From contig CAUYUJ010005618.1 of NCBI GenBank assembly GCA_963575745.1, positions 12,501 through 55,000 on the forward strand: 42,500 nucleotides of DNA, given 5' to 3'. Position 1 is the first letter of the stretch, and the number at the start of each line of letters is the position of its first letter. The position numbers and the translations under genes are program-made. Below the pieces are notes generated by a model, which searched no databases, had not been told where the DNA came from, and saw nothing but the letters and a program-made list of their open reading frames with translations. The stretch is from Prorocentrum cordatum. Taxonomy: Eukaryota; Sar; Dinophyceae; Prorocentrales; Prorocentraceae. Positions 19,186 through 29,199 of this stretch are shown here, one piece after another.

Positions 19186-19559
19186 TGCACGCGGGACACG
19201 GTGCGTGTCCGCACCCTCGGCGGGATCCGAGGACTCGATGTGGTCCGCCGCTGAGGAGGACCACAGGGCCGCACCAGCCGCAGACTCTACGGCATCCAGA
19301 ATCCCAGTGAACTCGCCACGAGTCTTCTCGAAATCAGGATCCGCACATGAGGGAATAGTCCATGCAGCTCGCTGGGACTCGCATTCCGTACGCGGATGGG
19401 GTATCCATCCTATGTGTATTAGTGTCGTTATCGTCGTTCCAAGAGGTCCCTTCACCACTCACCAGCGACGAGAGCGTATCGACTCCCATGCCAACGTCAC
19501 GCGAGCGTGCCTGTCAGGATTATCCCTCCAGTGCTTCAGCCACGCACAAACTTTTCACG

Positions 19560-21107
19560 ACGGATAGTTTTAGCTGGATCTCGATTATTGTAAACAGCAG
19601 ACGGTGAATTGGTACGACACCTTCCAGGTCCAGTATCCACTGCACACTGCGCCGACCGTCTTTTCTCAGCGTAGCCAACTGATGGTTTGGGACGCCAGCG
19701 CCTGGTGAGCATACGTGGCTTGTGGACGAGCACCCGTGGACCAAAGCGAAGTAGTGATAGAGCGAAGTTTGGGATGCCGTCGCATGCGCCGTATAACTTG
19801 TGTCCTTATCTAGTCCTTGATGATGCGCTCCTTGGTTTTCTTGCTCACCCTGCGTCTTCCGCGCTGGCATCCATGCCCAGGTCGACCGCCTCTAAGGTAG
19901 CAGAAACAGGGGTGCCAATATCGCACAATCCCTGTGCCACATTCTCGGATATCTATGTCATAGAACTAGCCACCACCGTTGTGTCATTGATCACCAGGCC
20001 TGCAGAGATCAATGCCTTGCAAACTGCGCCACCATCATCAATCATCGTCTGCAACACCTCTTTGGCAATGCCCTCCACTCTGATCACCGTGTCGTCCACG
20101 AAAGTGCGGAGCAAGATGTGCAGTCCAAACCTAATATGTGTTCTCGATAATATGGCCCCCCAAAAAGCCTTACCCATGTGCCCACCATTGAGTGACCCCG
20201 CAATTCCTCATCTTAGCCCACAACTTCACAATGACTGGCAACAGACCAGGCACACGATCACCACCACGAGGATGAGGTGCAGTAGCTCCAATAACCATGA
20301 CTACCCGAGCTGGCCACATCCCATTCTTTCCGATGTCCCTAACGAGCCCCAGCAATTCAATCTTCGCCTCCACTGGTAGTCTCTTGACCTCTAACGGCCC
20401 CATGGCGTCAACTCCCTTGAACATCCGTGCATTCATGCTCGAGACGGCCGTGTTGAGATCTTCGAGGCTAAGTTGATCCAGGCCCTCCTGCACCGCCAGC
20501 TTGTGGCTTTATTCTAAGCCCGAAATACTACTGTCAGGGTCGAAGGAATTGCTGCTCCAGATCTTTTTCCACCGTCTACTGGCTCGGTAGCCCAACATTT
20601 CATCGGGCGAGGCGTACACGTGTGGATCCGCAACGATCTCCACAGGCTTGTCCAGAACCCCGCACGCGTAACTATGAATGACCCCTGGCGTTGACTTCCA
20701 CATCCTAGTAGCCCATGCTTGAAGGCTTTGCCTCGCCTTCGCAAGGGACCTCCCAATCACTTGGTACTTGAACTCATCTGCCTGAGCCAGCACCTCCTCA
20801 ACCTCGTTGTCATTCAGTTCCGACAGCACCGTCATCATGCCCAACCAGATTTTGAAATCATCCTCCGACTTGAGACTCTGGTTGACATCCGCGGCGTCAC
20901 CAAACTCCTGGATGTTCCACCATTCCGAAGGAGGGTTGCGTAAGTGAGGTCGATCAGGTGTTGCCTTAGTCTGAGCCCGCGTGATACTATATCCATCCGC
21001 GCGACCTCTGCTCTTATCAGCTTCGCCCCCAGGCAGATGAGGATGGGCAGTGGTAGACTCCCCCACCGCAGACGCCCACTCGCCGTACCTCTCAGCAACG
21101 CCATCTC

Positions 21108-21108
<1 letters not shown>
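19560..21108 (-). pseudogene. Reverse transcriptase region of the minus-strand LINE (internally deleted)
   Basis: The linker reads VAERYGEWASAVGESTT, then WWNIQEFGDAADVNQSLKSE and ARRWKK-like residues to a stop near 20509. The fingers region follows with MFKGVDAMGPLEVKRLP, NGMWPARVVM and GGDRVPGLLPVIVKLWAKMR (about 20440-20200). FWGAILSRT is then joined almost directly to IRFGLHILLRTFVDDTVIR, with the catalytic VDD near 20095. The segment that should hold the first catalytic Asp and the template grip, roughly 100-150 residues, is absent. Downstream VASSM, PVSATLEAVDLGMDASAG and HPKLRSITTSLWSTGARPQ in shifting frames fit the thumb region. The enzyme cannot be functional. Confidence 0.8.

Positions 21109-21156
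<48 letters not shown>
21109..21156 (+). repeat. AT then GT dinucleotide microsatellite
   Basis: About ten TA units pass into about eleven GT units at the left edge of the composite insertion in the minus-strand LINE. Confidence 0.95.
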
Positions 21157-21299
21157 TGGCGCTCTATCTAATAGGAAGTTGGAGGAGGAAGAGGAGGAGG
21201 AGGAGGAGGAGGAGGAGGAGGAGGAGGAGGAGGAGGAGGAGGAGGAGGAGGGGGAGGAGGCGGAGGTTGGCGCTCTATCTAAGAGGAAGTTGGAGGAGT
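21157..21299 (+). repeat. GGA microsatellite between direct repeats
   Basis: The tract at 21180-21268 is bracketed by GGCGCTCTATCTAATAGGAA (from 21159) and GGCGCTCTATCTAAGAGGAA (from 21270), each followed by GTTGGAGGAG. The flanks have been duplicated together with the start of the tract. Confidence 0.9.
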
Positions 21300-21426
21300 G
21301 ACTGCACTGGGGGTCGTACGCGCTCTCTCCTTCGCCTCTGTCCGGGTGGCGCCTCCGGGGTCAGAGCCGACTCCGCCGGCCGCCGGCAGAGGCGCCGCCG
21401 GCTGCGGGATCTCCTCGTAGGCATCT

Positions 21427-21600
21427 TTCAGGATGAGAAAAAACACACAGACACAATTCATCGTCGAGTCCCAGGATCATATGGGAAAGTGTGGGAAGTG
21501 GGGGGGAAGACAAAAACCCAGGAAACATATGCGACAATATATTTGGAATCCTTTTCTTTGTGTGTACTTATTTCTAGTTGTGTGCCCTGGGGCCCCTTCA
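21427..21600 (+). repeat. Dispersed repeat R-C, copy 2
   Basis: Starts TTCAGGATGAGAAAAAACAC and contains ACAATTCATCGTCGAGTCCC. It ends TGTGCCCTGGGGCCCCTTCA. It is nested in the composite insertion of the minus-strand LINE. Confidence 0.85.
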
Positions 21601-21850
21601 ATCTTGCACGTGAGTTTCCAGCCCTCGGCATACGTTCCACACGTCAGACAGTGCTCTCGCCGCCGAGGCCGCGGCCTCCACACGCCGTGCCCTGCTGGGC
21701 ACGGGCGGGCTCCCCAGAGGAGCACGCGCTCCGCCGGCGCTCGTCCGTGCGGTCCCCTTCGCCACCTCGGCTTCTTTGGCGTTCGCTGTCAATTGGCGGT
21801 CGCCGTCTGGGCGTGGAGCCTTCGTGGGACGCGCCACGGGCTGCAGCAGG

Positions 21851-22046
21851 GGAGCAAAACAAGTGGCATGAACATCAAAACTCGGAGGTCCGCGCGGATT
21901 TCTCGGATCGGCGCTGGGGCCCCCCCGGCGGCGCCTCCCGCGCCGCCCTTGGCGCGCTCCGCGCGCCAGGGAGGGGGTTCCAGCGCCGATCCGAGAAATC
22001 CGCGCGGACCTCCGAGTTTTTATGTTCATGCCACTTTTTGTTCTCC
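21851..22046. mobile_element. Long-armed hairpin element R-D
   Basis: Two 67-bp arms (21851-21917 and 21980-22046) are reverse complements at all but a few positions. The outer ends read GGAGCAAAACAAGTGGCATG and CATGCCACTTTTTGTTCTCC. The inner parts read TCTCGGATCGGCGCTGG and CCAGCGCCGATCCGAGA. The ~62-nt loop is GC-rich. The near-identity of the arms suggests a recent origin or ongoing arm correction. I see no clear target duplication. A diverged copy lies at 15190-15322. It sits at the right-hand edge of the composite insertion. Confidence 0.9.
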
Positions 22047-23137
22047 TATGTAGCTCCTCTGCGGTCTGTCGTGCGCGATGCCACCAGCCCACCTTCGCGT
22101 ACTTCTTTGCAATGCTTCGGAATGAGCTGCCAGCTCACCCGCATGAGTCTTCCAAGGTGCTTCAGGCACAATTGTGAGCTGCAAAGCATTCGCAGTGCCA
22201 GACTTAGCGATAACGTAATCTATGAGTGTCCCACGCCCACGATTGCAGGTCACCATCCCACTGCTCGGTAAGACCGACTGGCCGCCTAACTCCGAAATCC
22301 ATTGCGTACGCGCCTATCCGTCGGGGGTGGCGTTCCAATCTCCCATCCACATCCATGGGTCCTCAGCGATACGAGGAAGGACGCCCGACGGATCAACGTC
22401 GTCTCATTAGGACCACGAAATTTGCGACCTTGTTGAAAATAACACTCCACCACAATTTGGCAAGCACGGGTGTGCCACAACTTGGTACAAAAGCCTTGGA
22501 AGCAGTCGGTACTAGTACGTCGAAGCTCGGCATCACGAATGCATTTCAATGACGTCGTCGCCAATTGCTTTCTGGATAACAGCCAACCCCCACTCGCCGC
22601 GCGACCTGCAGATCGCCCCGTCGCTGTCGCCGATGCAGATGTGACCTTCCAGCCTTCCTTGCTTCGGTCCGACTTTGCTTTGACCAGCTTTCTTCCATCG
22701 TGTGAGTCTCCGTGAACCCTATGATGCCATATTGCCGAGCCTGCCCCCACATGAAGGATTGGGCCACCGCCCCCTCCCAGAACTATTGCCGACGAAGATC
22801 CGTGAACATGCTGAAGCCGTACTCGCACTGGAACTTCCGTCAGCTGTTTTTGTGCTGACGATGGTAAAGCACGCTTAAGAGCAGCAGCGCCCGAGGCAGA
22901 AGAAGCGCAGCCACCGGCAGTGGAGTCCTTCCCGCTGGCCTTGGCCCTCTTGAGGATCTCCCTGCGCTCCGCCTCCAAGGCAGCCCGATGCTCTGCGGCA
23001 GCAGCTGCGAAGAGCTCGTCGGATGGCTCCTCTGACGCAGCTGGAGGGGCCTGGGCTGCCGCTGCGGGAGCGCGGGAGCCCCGCTCCGTGGTGCCGCCCT
23101 TGCCGGGAGGGGCCTGGGGGCGATCGTTCTTTCTCAT
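22047..23137 (-). pseudogene. Endonuclease region of the minus-strand LINE
   Basis: From Met at 23137 (MRKNDRPQAPPGKGG) a charged Ala/Glu-rich leader with helical character runs to about residue 75. The exo/endonuclease-phosphatase domain follows in pieces: YGIIGFTETHTMEESW with catalytic Glu at 22710, RRTSTDCFQGFCTKLWHTR, VVECYFQQGRKFRGPN, MGDWNATP at about 22344-22324 and RGRGTLIDYVIAKSG near 22230. At least three frame changes break it. Unlike the plus-strand LINE, the GDWN catalytic signature is kept. AP-type endonucleases nick target DNA for target-primed reverse transcription. Confidence 0.8.
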
Positions 23138-23224
23138 TTCTGGATGTAACGCGCGTTACCTCCCCCCCGCCCCCCCCTCCCCCCGTGTAACCGTGACGCG
23201 CGGAAACAGGCTACAGGCTTGAAC

Positions 23225-23515
23225 GCGTGCAGTTTCCCGTAGAGGAGGTGGGGGAGAAGGAGGAGGAGAAGCAGCCGGAGCAGCAGCAGCAGGAGGCGGA
23301 GGATGAGGAGGATGATGATGGGCAGGAGGAGGAAGAGGAGGAGGGCGGAGGAGCTGTGTAGGAGGTGACGAAGGGCAGGAGGAGGAGCAGGATGAGGAGG
23401 AGGAGGGCTGAGGGGCAGGAGGAGGATGAAGGAGGAGGAGGTGGAGGAGGGGGAGGAGGAAAAGGAGGGGGTGAAGAAGGGGGAGGAGGAGGAGGAGGAA
23501 GACGACGACGACCGA
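23225..23515 (+). repeat. GGA microsatellite
   Basis: About 290 bp of interrupted GGA repeats, just 5' (on the minus strand) of the minus-strand LINE, again a TCC tract preceding a retroelement 5' end. Confidence 0.93.
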
Positions 23516-23784
23516 CGTGGCCCAGAGGCCCCGAGAGGTGCACACAGACACGGGGGCCTCGTGGGGCACACGGTTGTTGCCGCTGCTGCTGCGGCAACAG
23601 GTGGTGTACAGAAGCGTTGTGGTGCACGCAGTCATCGGGATGCACGCAGGGCGAGCTCACACAGATAAGAAGGTGCACGCAGGCACGGTGGTGTACACAA
23701 GCGCTGCGATGCATTTGGTTTCCTTCTCTTCGCGGGCACTTTGCGGTGAACGCAAGCGCAATTATGCACGCAAACGCACTTGTA
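23516..23784 (+). repeat. GGTGCACGCAG-type degenerate repeat with a small hairpin
   Basis: Short units such as GGTGCACGCAG and GGTGTACACAAG recur. GTTGCCGCTGCTGCTGCGGC near 23577 forms a perfect 8-bp stem with its following AAC. No gene. Confidence 0.65.
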
Positions 23785-23788
23785 TTAC

Positions 23789-23859
<71 letters not shown>

Positions 23860-24530
23860 TTACTACTACTACTACTACTACTACTACGACTGCTACTACT
23901 GCTACGGCTACTTCTTCTGTTATTACAACGACAATGATTACAACTGCTGCTACTACTACTACTGCTACTACTACTACTACTACTACTACTACAACTACTA
24001 CTACGACTACTACTACCACTCCTACCACTGCCACTACCACTAGTATTACTATTTTCTATTATTACTACTACTACGACTACTTCTACGACTACAATTACTA
24101 CTACACATACAACTACTATTACTACCATCACTACCACCTCTACCACCACTTCGATTACTAGTACGACGGCTACTACAACTTTGCTTTATTATTACCACGA
24201 TTACTACTACTATTACTACTACTACTACTGCTACTACTACTACTACTACTATTACTACTACCGCTACGATGTTTAGTATTGCTACTACCACCTTGCTACG
24301 ATTCCTACTACTGCTACTACCCTCCGTACTACTACTACTACTACTACTACGACTACTACTACTACTACTACTGCTACTTCTACTGCTGCTACTACTACTA
24401 CTACTACCACTATTTCTACTACCACTACTACCACTACAGCTGCAACTACTACTACTACTACTACTACTTCTGCTACAACTACTATTACTATGTCCAGCAT
24501 TTCTACTACTTACTACTATGCGATGACCGC

Positions 24531-24571
<41 letters not shown>

Positions 24572-25039
24572 CTACTACTGCTACTAGTACTACTGCTGCC
24601 ATCATTATGTCAACTCCTATTACTACTACGTCTACTGCTACTACTACTCCCACTACTACTACTACTACTACTATTACTACTACTGATAGTGCTACTCGTA
24701 CTACTACTACTACTACTACTACTTCTACTACTACTACTACTGCGGCTGCTACTACTACTACCTCTATGACTACTGCTACTACTACTACTACTACTACAAC
24801 TACCACTACTACTACTACCACTACTACTACCACTACTACTACTAGTTCAACTAGTATTACTACTACTACTACTGCTACTACTCCTACTTATAGTGCTACG
24901 TGTACTACTACGACGACGACTACTACTACTACTACTACGACTACTACTACAACTACTACTACTACAACGACTATTGCTTTCATTTTGGGCTACTACGACC
25001 ATTACTGCTACTACTACTACCACTACTACTACTACTGCG

Positions 25040-25082
<43 letters not shown>

Positions 25083-25232
25083 GTACTACTACTACTACTA
25101 CTACTGCTACTGCTACTGCTACTGCTACTGCTACTACTACTACTACTACTACTACTTTTACTACTACTACTAAAACTACTAAAACCACCACCACCACCCC
25201 ACCACCACCACTACTACTGCTACTACTACTAC

Positions 25233-25268
<36 letters not shown>

Positions 25269-25440
25269 TGCTGCTACTACTACTACTACTACTAGGGCGG
25301 CTACGACTTTCATGTATTCCACTACGACTTCTACCAACACCATTACTACTACTTTACCACGACCACTACCACTACTTTTACTACTACTACTACTATTGCT
25401 ACTGCTACTACTACTACTACTCCTACTACTACTACTACTA

Positions 25441-25478
<38 letters not shown>

Positions 25479-25598
25479 TCTACTACTACTACTACTTCTA
25501 CTACTACTACTACTACTACTATTACTACTACCACCATTTCTGCTTCTTCTGATGCTGCTGCTTTTAATAGCATTCCCTTTATATTGTTGTATTTTACG

Positions 25599-25645
<47 letters not shown>

Positions 25646-25790
25646 CGCTACTGCTCTGGCTACTGCTACTTCCATGTGTCTACTGGTACTACTAGTCGTA
25701 CTCGCACTACTCGTGTTGCCAGGACTTCTTGGCACTACTAGAGCTACTATTATTAATACTACTAGTATGGCTTGTACTCTATGTGCTACT
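23785..25790 (+). repeat. ~2-kb ACT (CTA/TAC) trinucleotide tract
   Basis: One of the longest simple repeats here. It includes GCT, CCA and CGA interruptions and a stretch at 24531-24570 where the strand flips to AGT. Every frame is open for long distances (poly-Tyr, poly-Thr, poly-Leu; poly-Val on the other strand). These are not genes. Confidence 0.97.
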
Positions 25791-25984
25791 CGTACTGCTC
25801 GTACTCGTGGTGGTACTCGCACTCGCCGCGCCCCCCCCTCTCCCCCCCTGCCCCCCCCGCCGGGTGCCGCCGTTACCGTCACCCCCCCCTCCCTCCCACG
25901 TAACACGCGTTCCCCCCCCCAGGAAATTACGCTACCGAGGAACCCCACATACTTCTATTAGGGTTGGGGTGATGATAGCAAGCT

Positions 25985-26215
25985 TGCGTACCGATGTGCC
26001 CTGAGCACCACCGTTACGGATAGAGGCCGCCCTCAGGAACCACCCCCATGCGCGCCCCCCTGTGGTGTCGAGATAACGCCATAGAGGCCGCCCTAAGGGA
26101 CCACCCCGTGCGCACCCCCTTATGGTGTCGAGAACATGCCACGCTTGCTGTGCCCTGGACGACCGTCACGCATAGCGGCCGCGGTCAGTGACCACCCCCT
26201 GCGCACCTCCTGTTT
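25985..26215 (+). repeat. Tandem repeat with ATAGAGGCCGCCCT core
   Basis: Three units (core at about 26020, 26081 and 26172) share GGCCGCCCTMAGG, GACCACCCCNTGCGCACC and GTGTCGAGA. The preceding GCTTGCNNNNTGCCCTG segment is repeated too. The region 25820-25925 before it is C-rich. Confidence 0.8.
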
Positions 26216-26259
26216 GGCAAGCATGTGTTGCGTGGTGTGCGTGACATGTATTGCGTGCT

Positions 26260-26565
26260 TGTGTGTGTGTCTGTGTGTGTGTGTGCTGTGCTGTGCTGTG
26301 CTGTGCTGTGCTGTTCAGTGTTGTGCTATGCTGAGCTGTGCTGTGCTGAACTGTGCTGTGTTGTGCTGAGCTGGTCTGTGCTGTGCTGTGCTGAGGTGAG
26401 GTGCTGTGCAGTGCTGTGCTGAGCTGAGCTGAGCTGAGCTGAGTTGTGCTGAGCAGTGCTGCGTTGTGCTGTGCTGTGTACGTGCTGTGTGTCAATGTGC
26501 TGTGTGCTGAGCTGTGCTGTGCTGCGCTGCGCTGCGCTGCGCTGTGCCGCACTGTGCTGTGTGAT
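26260..26565 (+). repeat. GTGT then GCTGT/GCTGA pentanucleotide tract
   Basis: GT repeats pass into pentamers GCTGT, GCTGA and GCTGC over about 290 bp. Open frames rich in Cys/Val/Leu, or His/Ser/Ala/Gln on the reverse strand, are artefacts. Confidence 0.95.
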
Positions 26566-26639
26566 AAGGAGAAGGAGAAGGAGGAGGAGGGGTGAGGAGG
26601 AGACGCGGGTGCGACGCGGGAAGGAAGAATACCAGAACC

Positions 26640-27414
26640 CCACTAAGCATGTGGGGAAAAACAGTGTCCTGGCCGTGCTCTCGTCGGGGCGTTGCCGCGT
26701 CGTGGCCCCTGGGCGGACCTCCCGTGCTTTCGCGAACTGCTCGTGGACCGCCGCCCGGATGGCCGCGACCTGCTCGCACTTCTCTTGGATCGTGGCCTCC
26801 AAGCTGCGCAGCGCCTCCTCATCGGACGAGCCGATGTCCTTGAAACGATCGTCGTCGACCGCGAAGACCACGCGCTCGCCGTCTGACGTGCAGCACTGCG
26901 GCACATGCTGGATGTTGGCCCCCGCCGCCACACGCGCGGCGGCTGACGCACGGCTAGCCTTCGAGTGGGCGTGTTCGATTGACGCCTGCTTGATTGCCTT
27001 CCGCGCCACCTCTCGCTTCTCCTCGGCCTCAGCCCCCCCGTGGGTAAAGAGTCTCCTCCTTCCCCACCTCCGTGGCTGACGCCGTGTGGGACTCCTGCGC
27101 CGTCTGCGGCTTGACCAGACTCCGCGTGCCTGGCCTGCTCGCGCTGCAGAGCTGACCTCCAGGGCGAACTGCGGGGGGCGGGCCAGCTGCGCGATGAGAG
27201 TCTCGGCATCACTTTGCTTGGCTGAACGAGGCGAGGAGTTCGGACACGATTTGCCGCCGCAGTCGAAGTGCCATGGTGGTGTGCCGCCGCCACCACGCAC
27301 GTACAAGCCGATGTGCGCGCCACACTTTGCGCATTTGCAATTCTTCTTCTGGGTGTGGATACTGAAGACCCAATTTCCACACGTGCACCAACTGAAGGAA
27401 CCTTTCCGTGCCAT
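26640..27414 (-). CDS. Zinc-finger/coiled-coil protein, LINE ORF1-like or retrogene
   Basis: ATG at 27414 opens MARKGSFSWCTCGNWVFSIH, followed by CKCAKCGAHI, making a compact CxC...CxCxxC zinc-binding candidate in residues 10-35. HFDCGGKSC adds two Cys. Residues about 60-110 are basic and Gln/Arg-rich. Residues about 125-235 look helical and charged (EEKREVARKAIKQASIEHAH, RSLEATIQEKCEQVAAIRAA), probably a coiled coil. Protein-like sequence ends near 26640, after which the frame runs into GGA and pentanucleotide repeats, so the natural C-terminus seems lost. A spliced-leader relict lies 92 nt upstream, so this is probably a reinserted mRNA. A Cys-rich start plus coiled coil fits a retroelement ORF1. 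No endonuclease or reverse transcriptase follows. Confidence 0.55.
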
Positions 27415-27505
27415 TTTCGTGTGGGAGGAATCGTGAATGACGTGGAGCGGGCGATCAATCGCAGAAAACTGTAGGGCCGCCGATCCCTAGTGTCAGCTCA
27501 ACGAA

Positions 27506-27527
27506 CTTGAGCCACCATGGGTACGGA
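27506..27527 (-). other. Spliced-leader relict (minus strand)
   Basis: On the minus strand the sequence reads TCCGTACCCATGGTGGCTCA then AG. It matches the 22-nt dinoflagellate leader at 19 positions. It directly adjoins a TCC tract (GGA on the plus strand), with the leader's initial TCC in phase with the repeat, and lies upstream of the zinc-finger ORF on the same strand. Confidence 0.85.
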
Positions 27528-28262
27528 GGAGGAGAAGGAGGAGGAAGAGGAGGAGGAGGAGGAGCAGGAGCAGGAGGGGGACGAGGAGGACGAGGAGAAG
27601 GAGGAGGAGTTTGAGGAGGAGGAGGAGGAGGAGGAGGAGGGCGAAGGCGAGGAGGAGGAGGAGGAGGAGGAGGAGGGCGAGGGCGAGGAGGAGGAGGAGG
27701 AGGAGGAAGTGGAGGAGGGTGGCGAGGAGGAAGAGGATGATGAGGAGGAGGTGGAAGAGTAAGGGGAGGAGGAGGAGGAGGAGGAGGAGGAGAGGAGGAG
27801 GAGTGGAGGAGGAGGCGGAGAGGGAGCAGGAGGAGGAGGAGAAGGAGGAGGAGGAGGAGGCGGAGGGGGAGGGAGGAAGAGGGGGAGAGGGAGGAAGAGG
27901 GGGGAGGGGGAGGAACAGGAGGAGGAGGAGGAGGAGAGGAGGAGGAGGAGGAGGAGGAGGAGGAGGAGGAGGAGGAGGAGGAGGAGGAGGAGGAGGAGGA
28001 GGCGGAGGGGAGGGAGGAGGAGGAGGAGGAGGAGGAGGAGGCCGAGGGGGAGAGGGAGGAAGAGGGGGAGAGGGAGGAAGAGGGGGAGAGGGAGGAAGAG
28101 GAGGAGGAGGAGGAGGACGAGGAGGAGGAGGAGGAGGAGGAGGAGGACTAGGAGGAGGAAGAGGAGGCGGAGGAGGAGGAGGAGGGCGAATGCGAAGAGG
28201 AGGAGGAGGAGGAGGAGGAGGAGGAGGAGGAGGAGGAGGAGGAGGGAGAACGGACGGATGGG
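27528..28262 (+). repeat. 0.73-kb GGA microsatellite
   Basis: GGA units with GGGCGA, GGGAGA and GAAGAG variants. It yields poly-Glu, poly-Gly and poly-Arg frames, and poly-Pro or poly-Leu on the reverse strand, none of them genes. Confidence 0.97.
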
Positions 28263-28735
28263 GGAGGGGTGGAGGAGGGAGGTGGGTGGGTTCCATACGC
28301 CGAGGAAACACAAAGATTGATCCAGGCGAGTGCATCAGCAGCCCGCGGTCCGTCGCCACGTGAGGCGGCGCTGGCGACACGCTTCGGGAACCGTTCCCCT
28401 GACTTGTGGACGACACGCCCACGAACCAACCACGGATCCGAAGTTCATGCTAGCGCTTACCCGAGTAAGGCGGGAATGTGAGGAGGGAACGAATGGAGGA
28501 GGGAGGAGGGAGGACGGAGGAGGGAGAGGGAGGGTTCGTCGGCCTCCTCGCCCAGCGGTGCCCTGGGCCTCTCGCGCAACTGTCCGCGGGCCCGCCAGGC
28601 GCAGTGCGCAAGGTGCCACACGATCGGGAAAGGCGGCCGCACCGGCTGCCACCTGGTGCCAGCCGCGCCGCTGCTGCTGGGAGGGGGGTCGGCGGGCGCC
28701 GTGCTGCGGCAGTTCCTCTTGGGGCCCTCATGGGA
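28263..28735. other. Intergenic DNA
   Basis: GGGAGGA-rich near 28490-28530, otherwise unique and GC-rich. No gene. Confidence 0.55.
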
Positions 28736-28935
28736 GTGGTTCTGGGGGCCCTTTGGGACGCTTTAGAGCGATCTTTGGGGGTATGACGGCTCCTTTGGGG
28801 TCGTCGTCGACCGTCTTGAGGCTTCCTGGGGTCGTCTCGGGAGCGCGCCGGACCGTCGGGGGCCCTCTGGGCCCTCTTCGGGCTCTCGTGAGGTCCTCCC
28901 AGGTCGTCTGGGGGGCTGCCCGAAAGGCCCGGTAT
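28736..28935 (+). repeat. Degenerate GGGGCCCTTTGGG/TCTTGGGG-type repeat
   Basis: Short imperfect units around GGGGCCCTCTGGGCC and CTTTGGGGTCGTC. Related units appear at 30615-30850 and 39180-39420, and in inverse orientation (CCCAAGACGGCCC) at 32200-32300 and 34810-35480. Confidence 0.6.
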
Positions 28936-29199
28936 GGGCCAAATTCGTTAGGTGGGAGGGGGGGGGTAATTTTTGCGGGGGCCCCGGCCGTGTGAAATTA
29001 TTCGAGCAGGAATCTCTCTCTCTCTCTCTATCTCTTTCTTTCCCAAGCGACTCGAAATCTCGCCAGGTCCCCCGCGCACAAGAAAAGGCCCTCTGCGGGT
29101 GCTGGCTCCAACAGGCCCGCGAGGTCGGAGTGCTGCTGCTGCCGCCCGAGACTGCCCTTGTCCCTTGTCCTGCCAGGGCCCGTTTCGATCCGAGCGATC

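Larger units (their letters stand above)
17558..23137 (-). mobile_element. Minus-strand LINE, interrupted by later insertions
   Basis: Read on the minus strand, protein-like blocks follow the order endonuclease (about 23137-22047), linker and reverse transcriptase (about 21108-19560), connecting region (about 19460-18808) and RNase H (about 18480-17915). The element is split by a composite insertion at about 21109-22046, an R-B element at 18989-19185 and an R-A element at 18603-18799. Many frameshifts and stops are present. Its reverse transcriptase box is FVDD and its RNase H has the usual motif order, so it belongs to a different lineage from the plus-strand LINE at 9.4-14.2 kb. Confidence 0.88.

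Noticed and set aside
23218-23243. Possible leader relict 5' of the minus-strand LINE
   Set aside because: Only CTACGG and a distant TCAAG agree with the leader; spacing is wrong and the middle does not match.
23780-25695. Many long poly-Tyr, poly-Thr, poly-Leu and poly-Val frames
   Set aside because: All arise from the ACT repeat, which contains no stop codon in most frames.
27493-28422. Pro-rich and Leu-rich 270-310-residue frames, and a poly-Glu frame with its own ATG at 27517
   Set aside because: They are translations of the GGA tract. The ATG of the poly-Glu frame lies inside the spliced-leader relict on the opposite strand.
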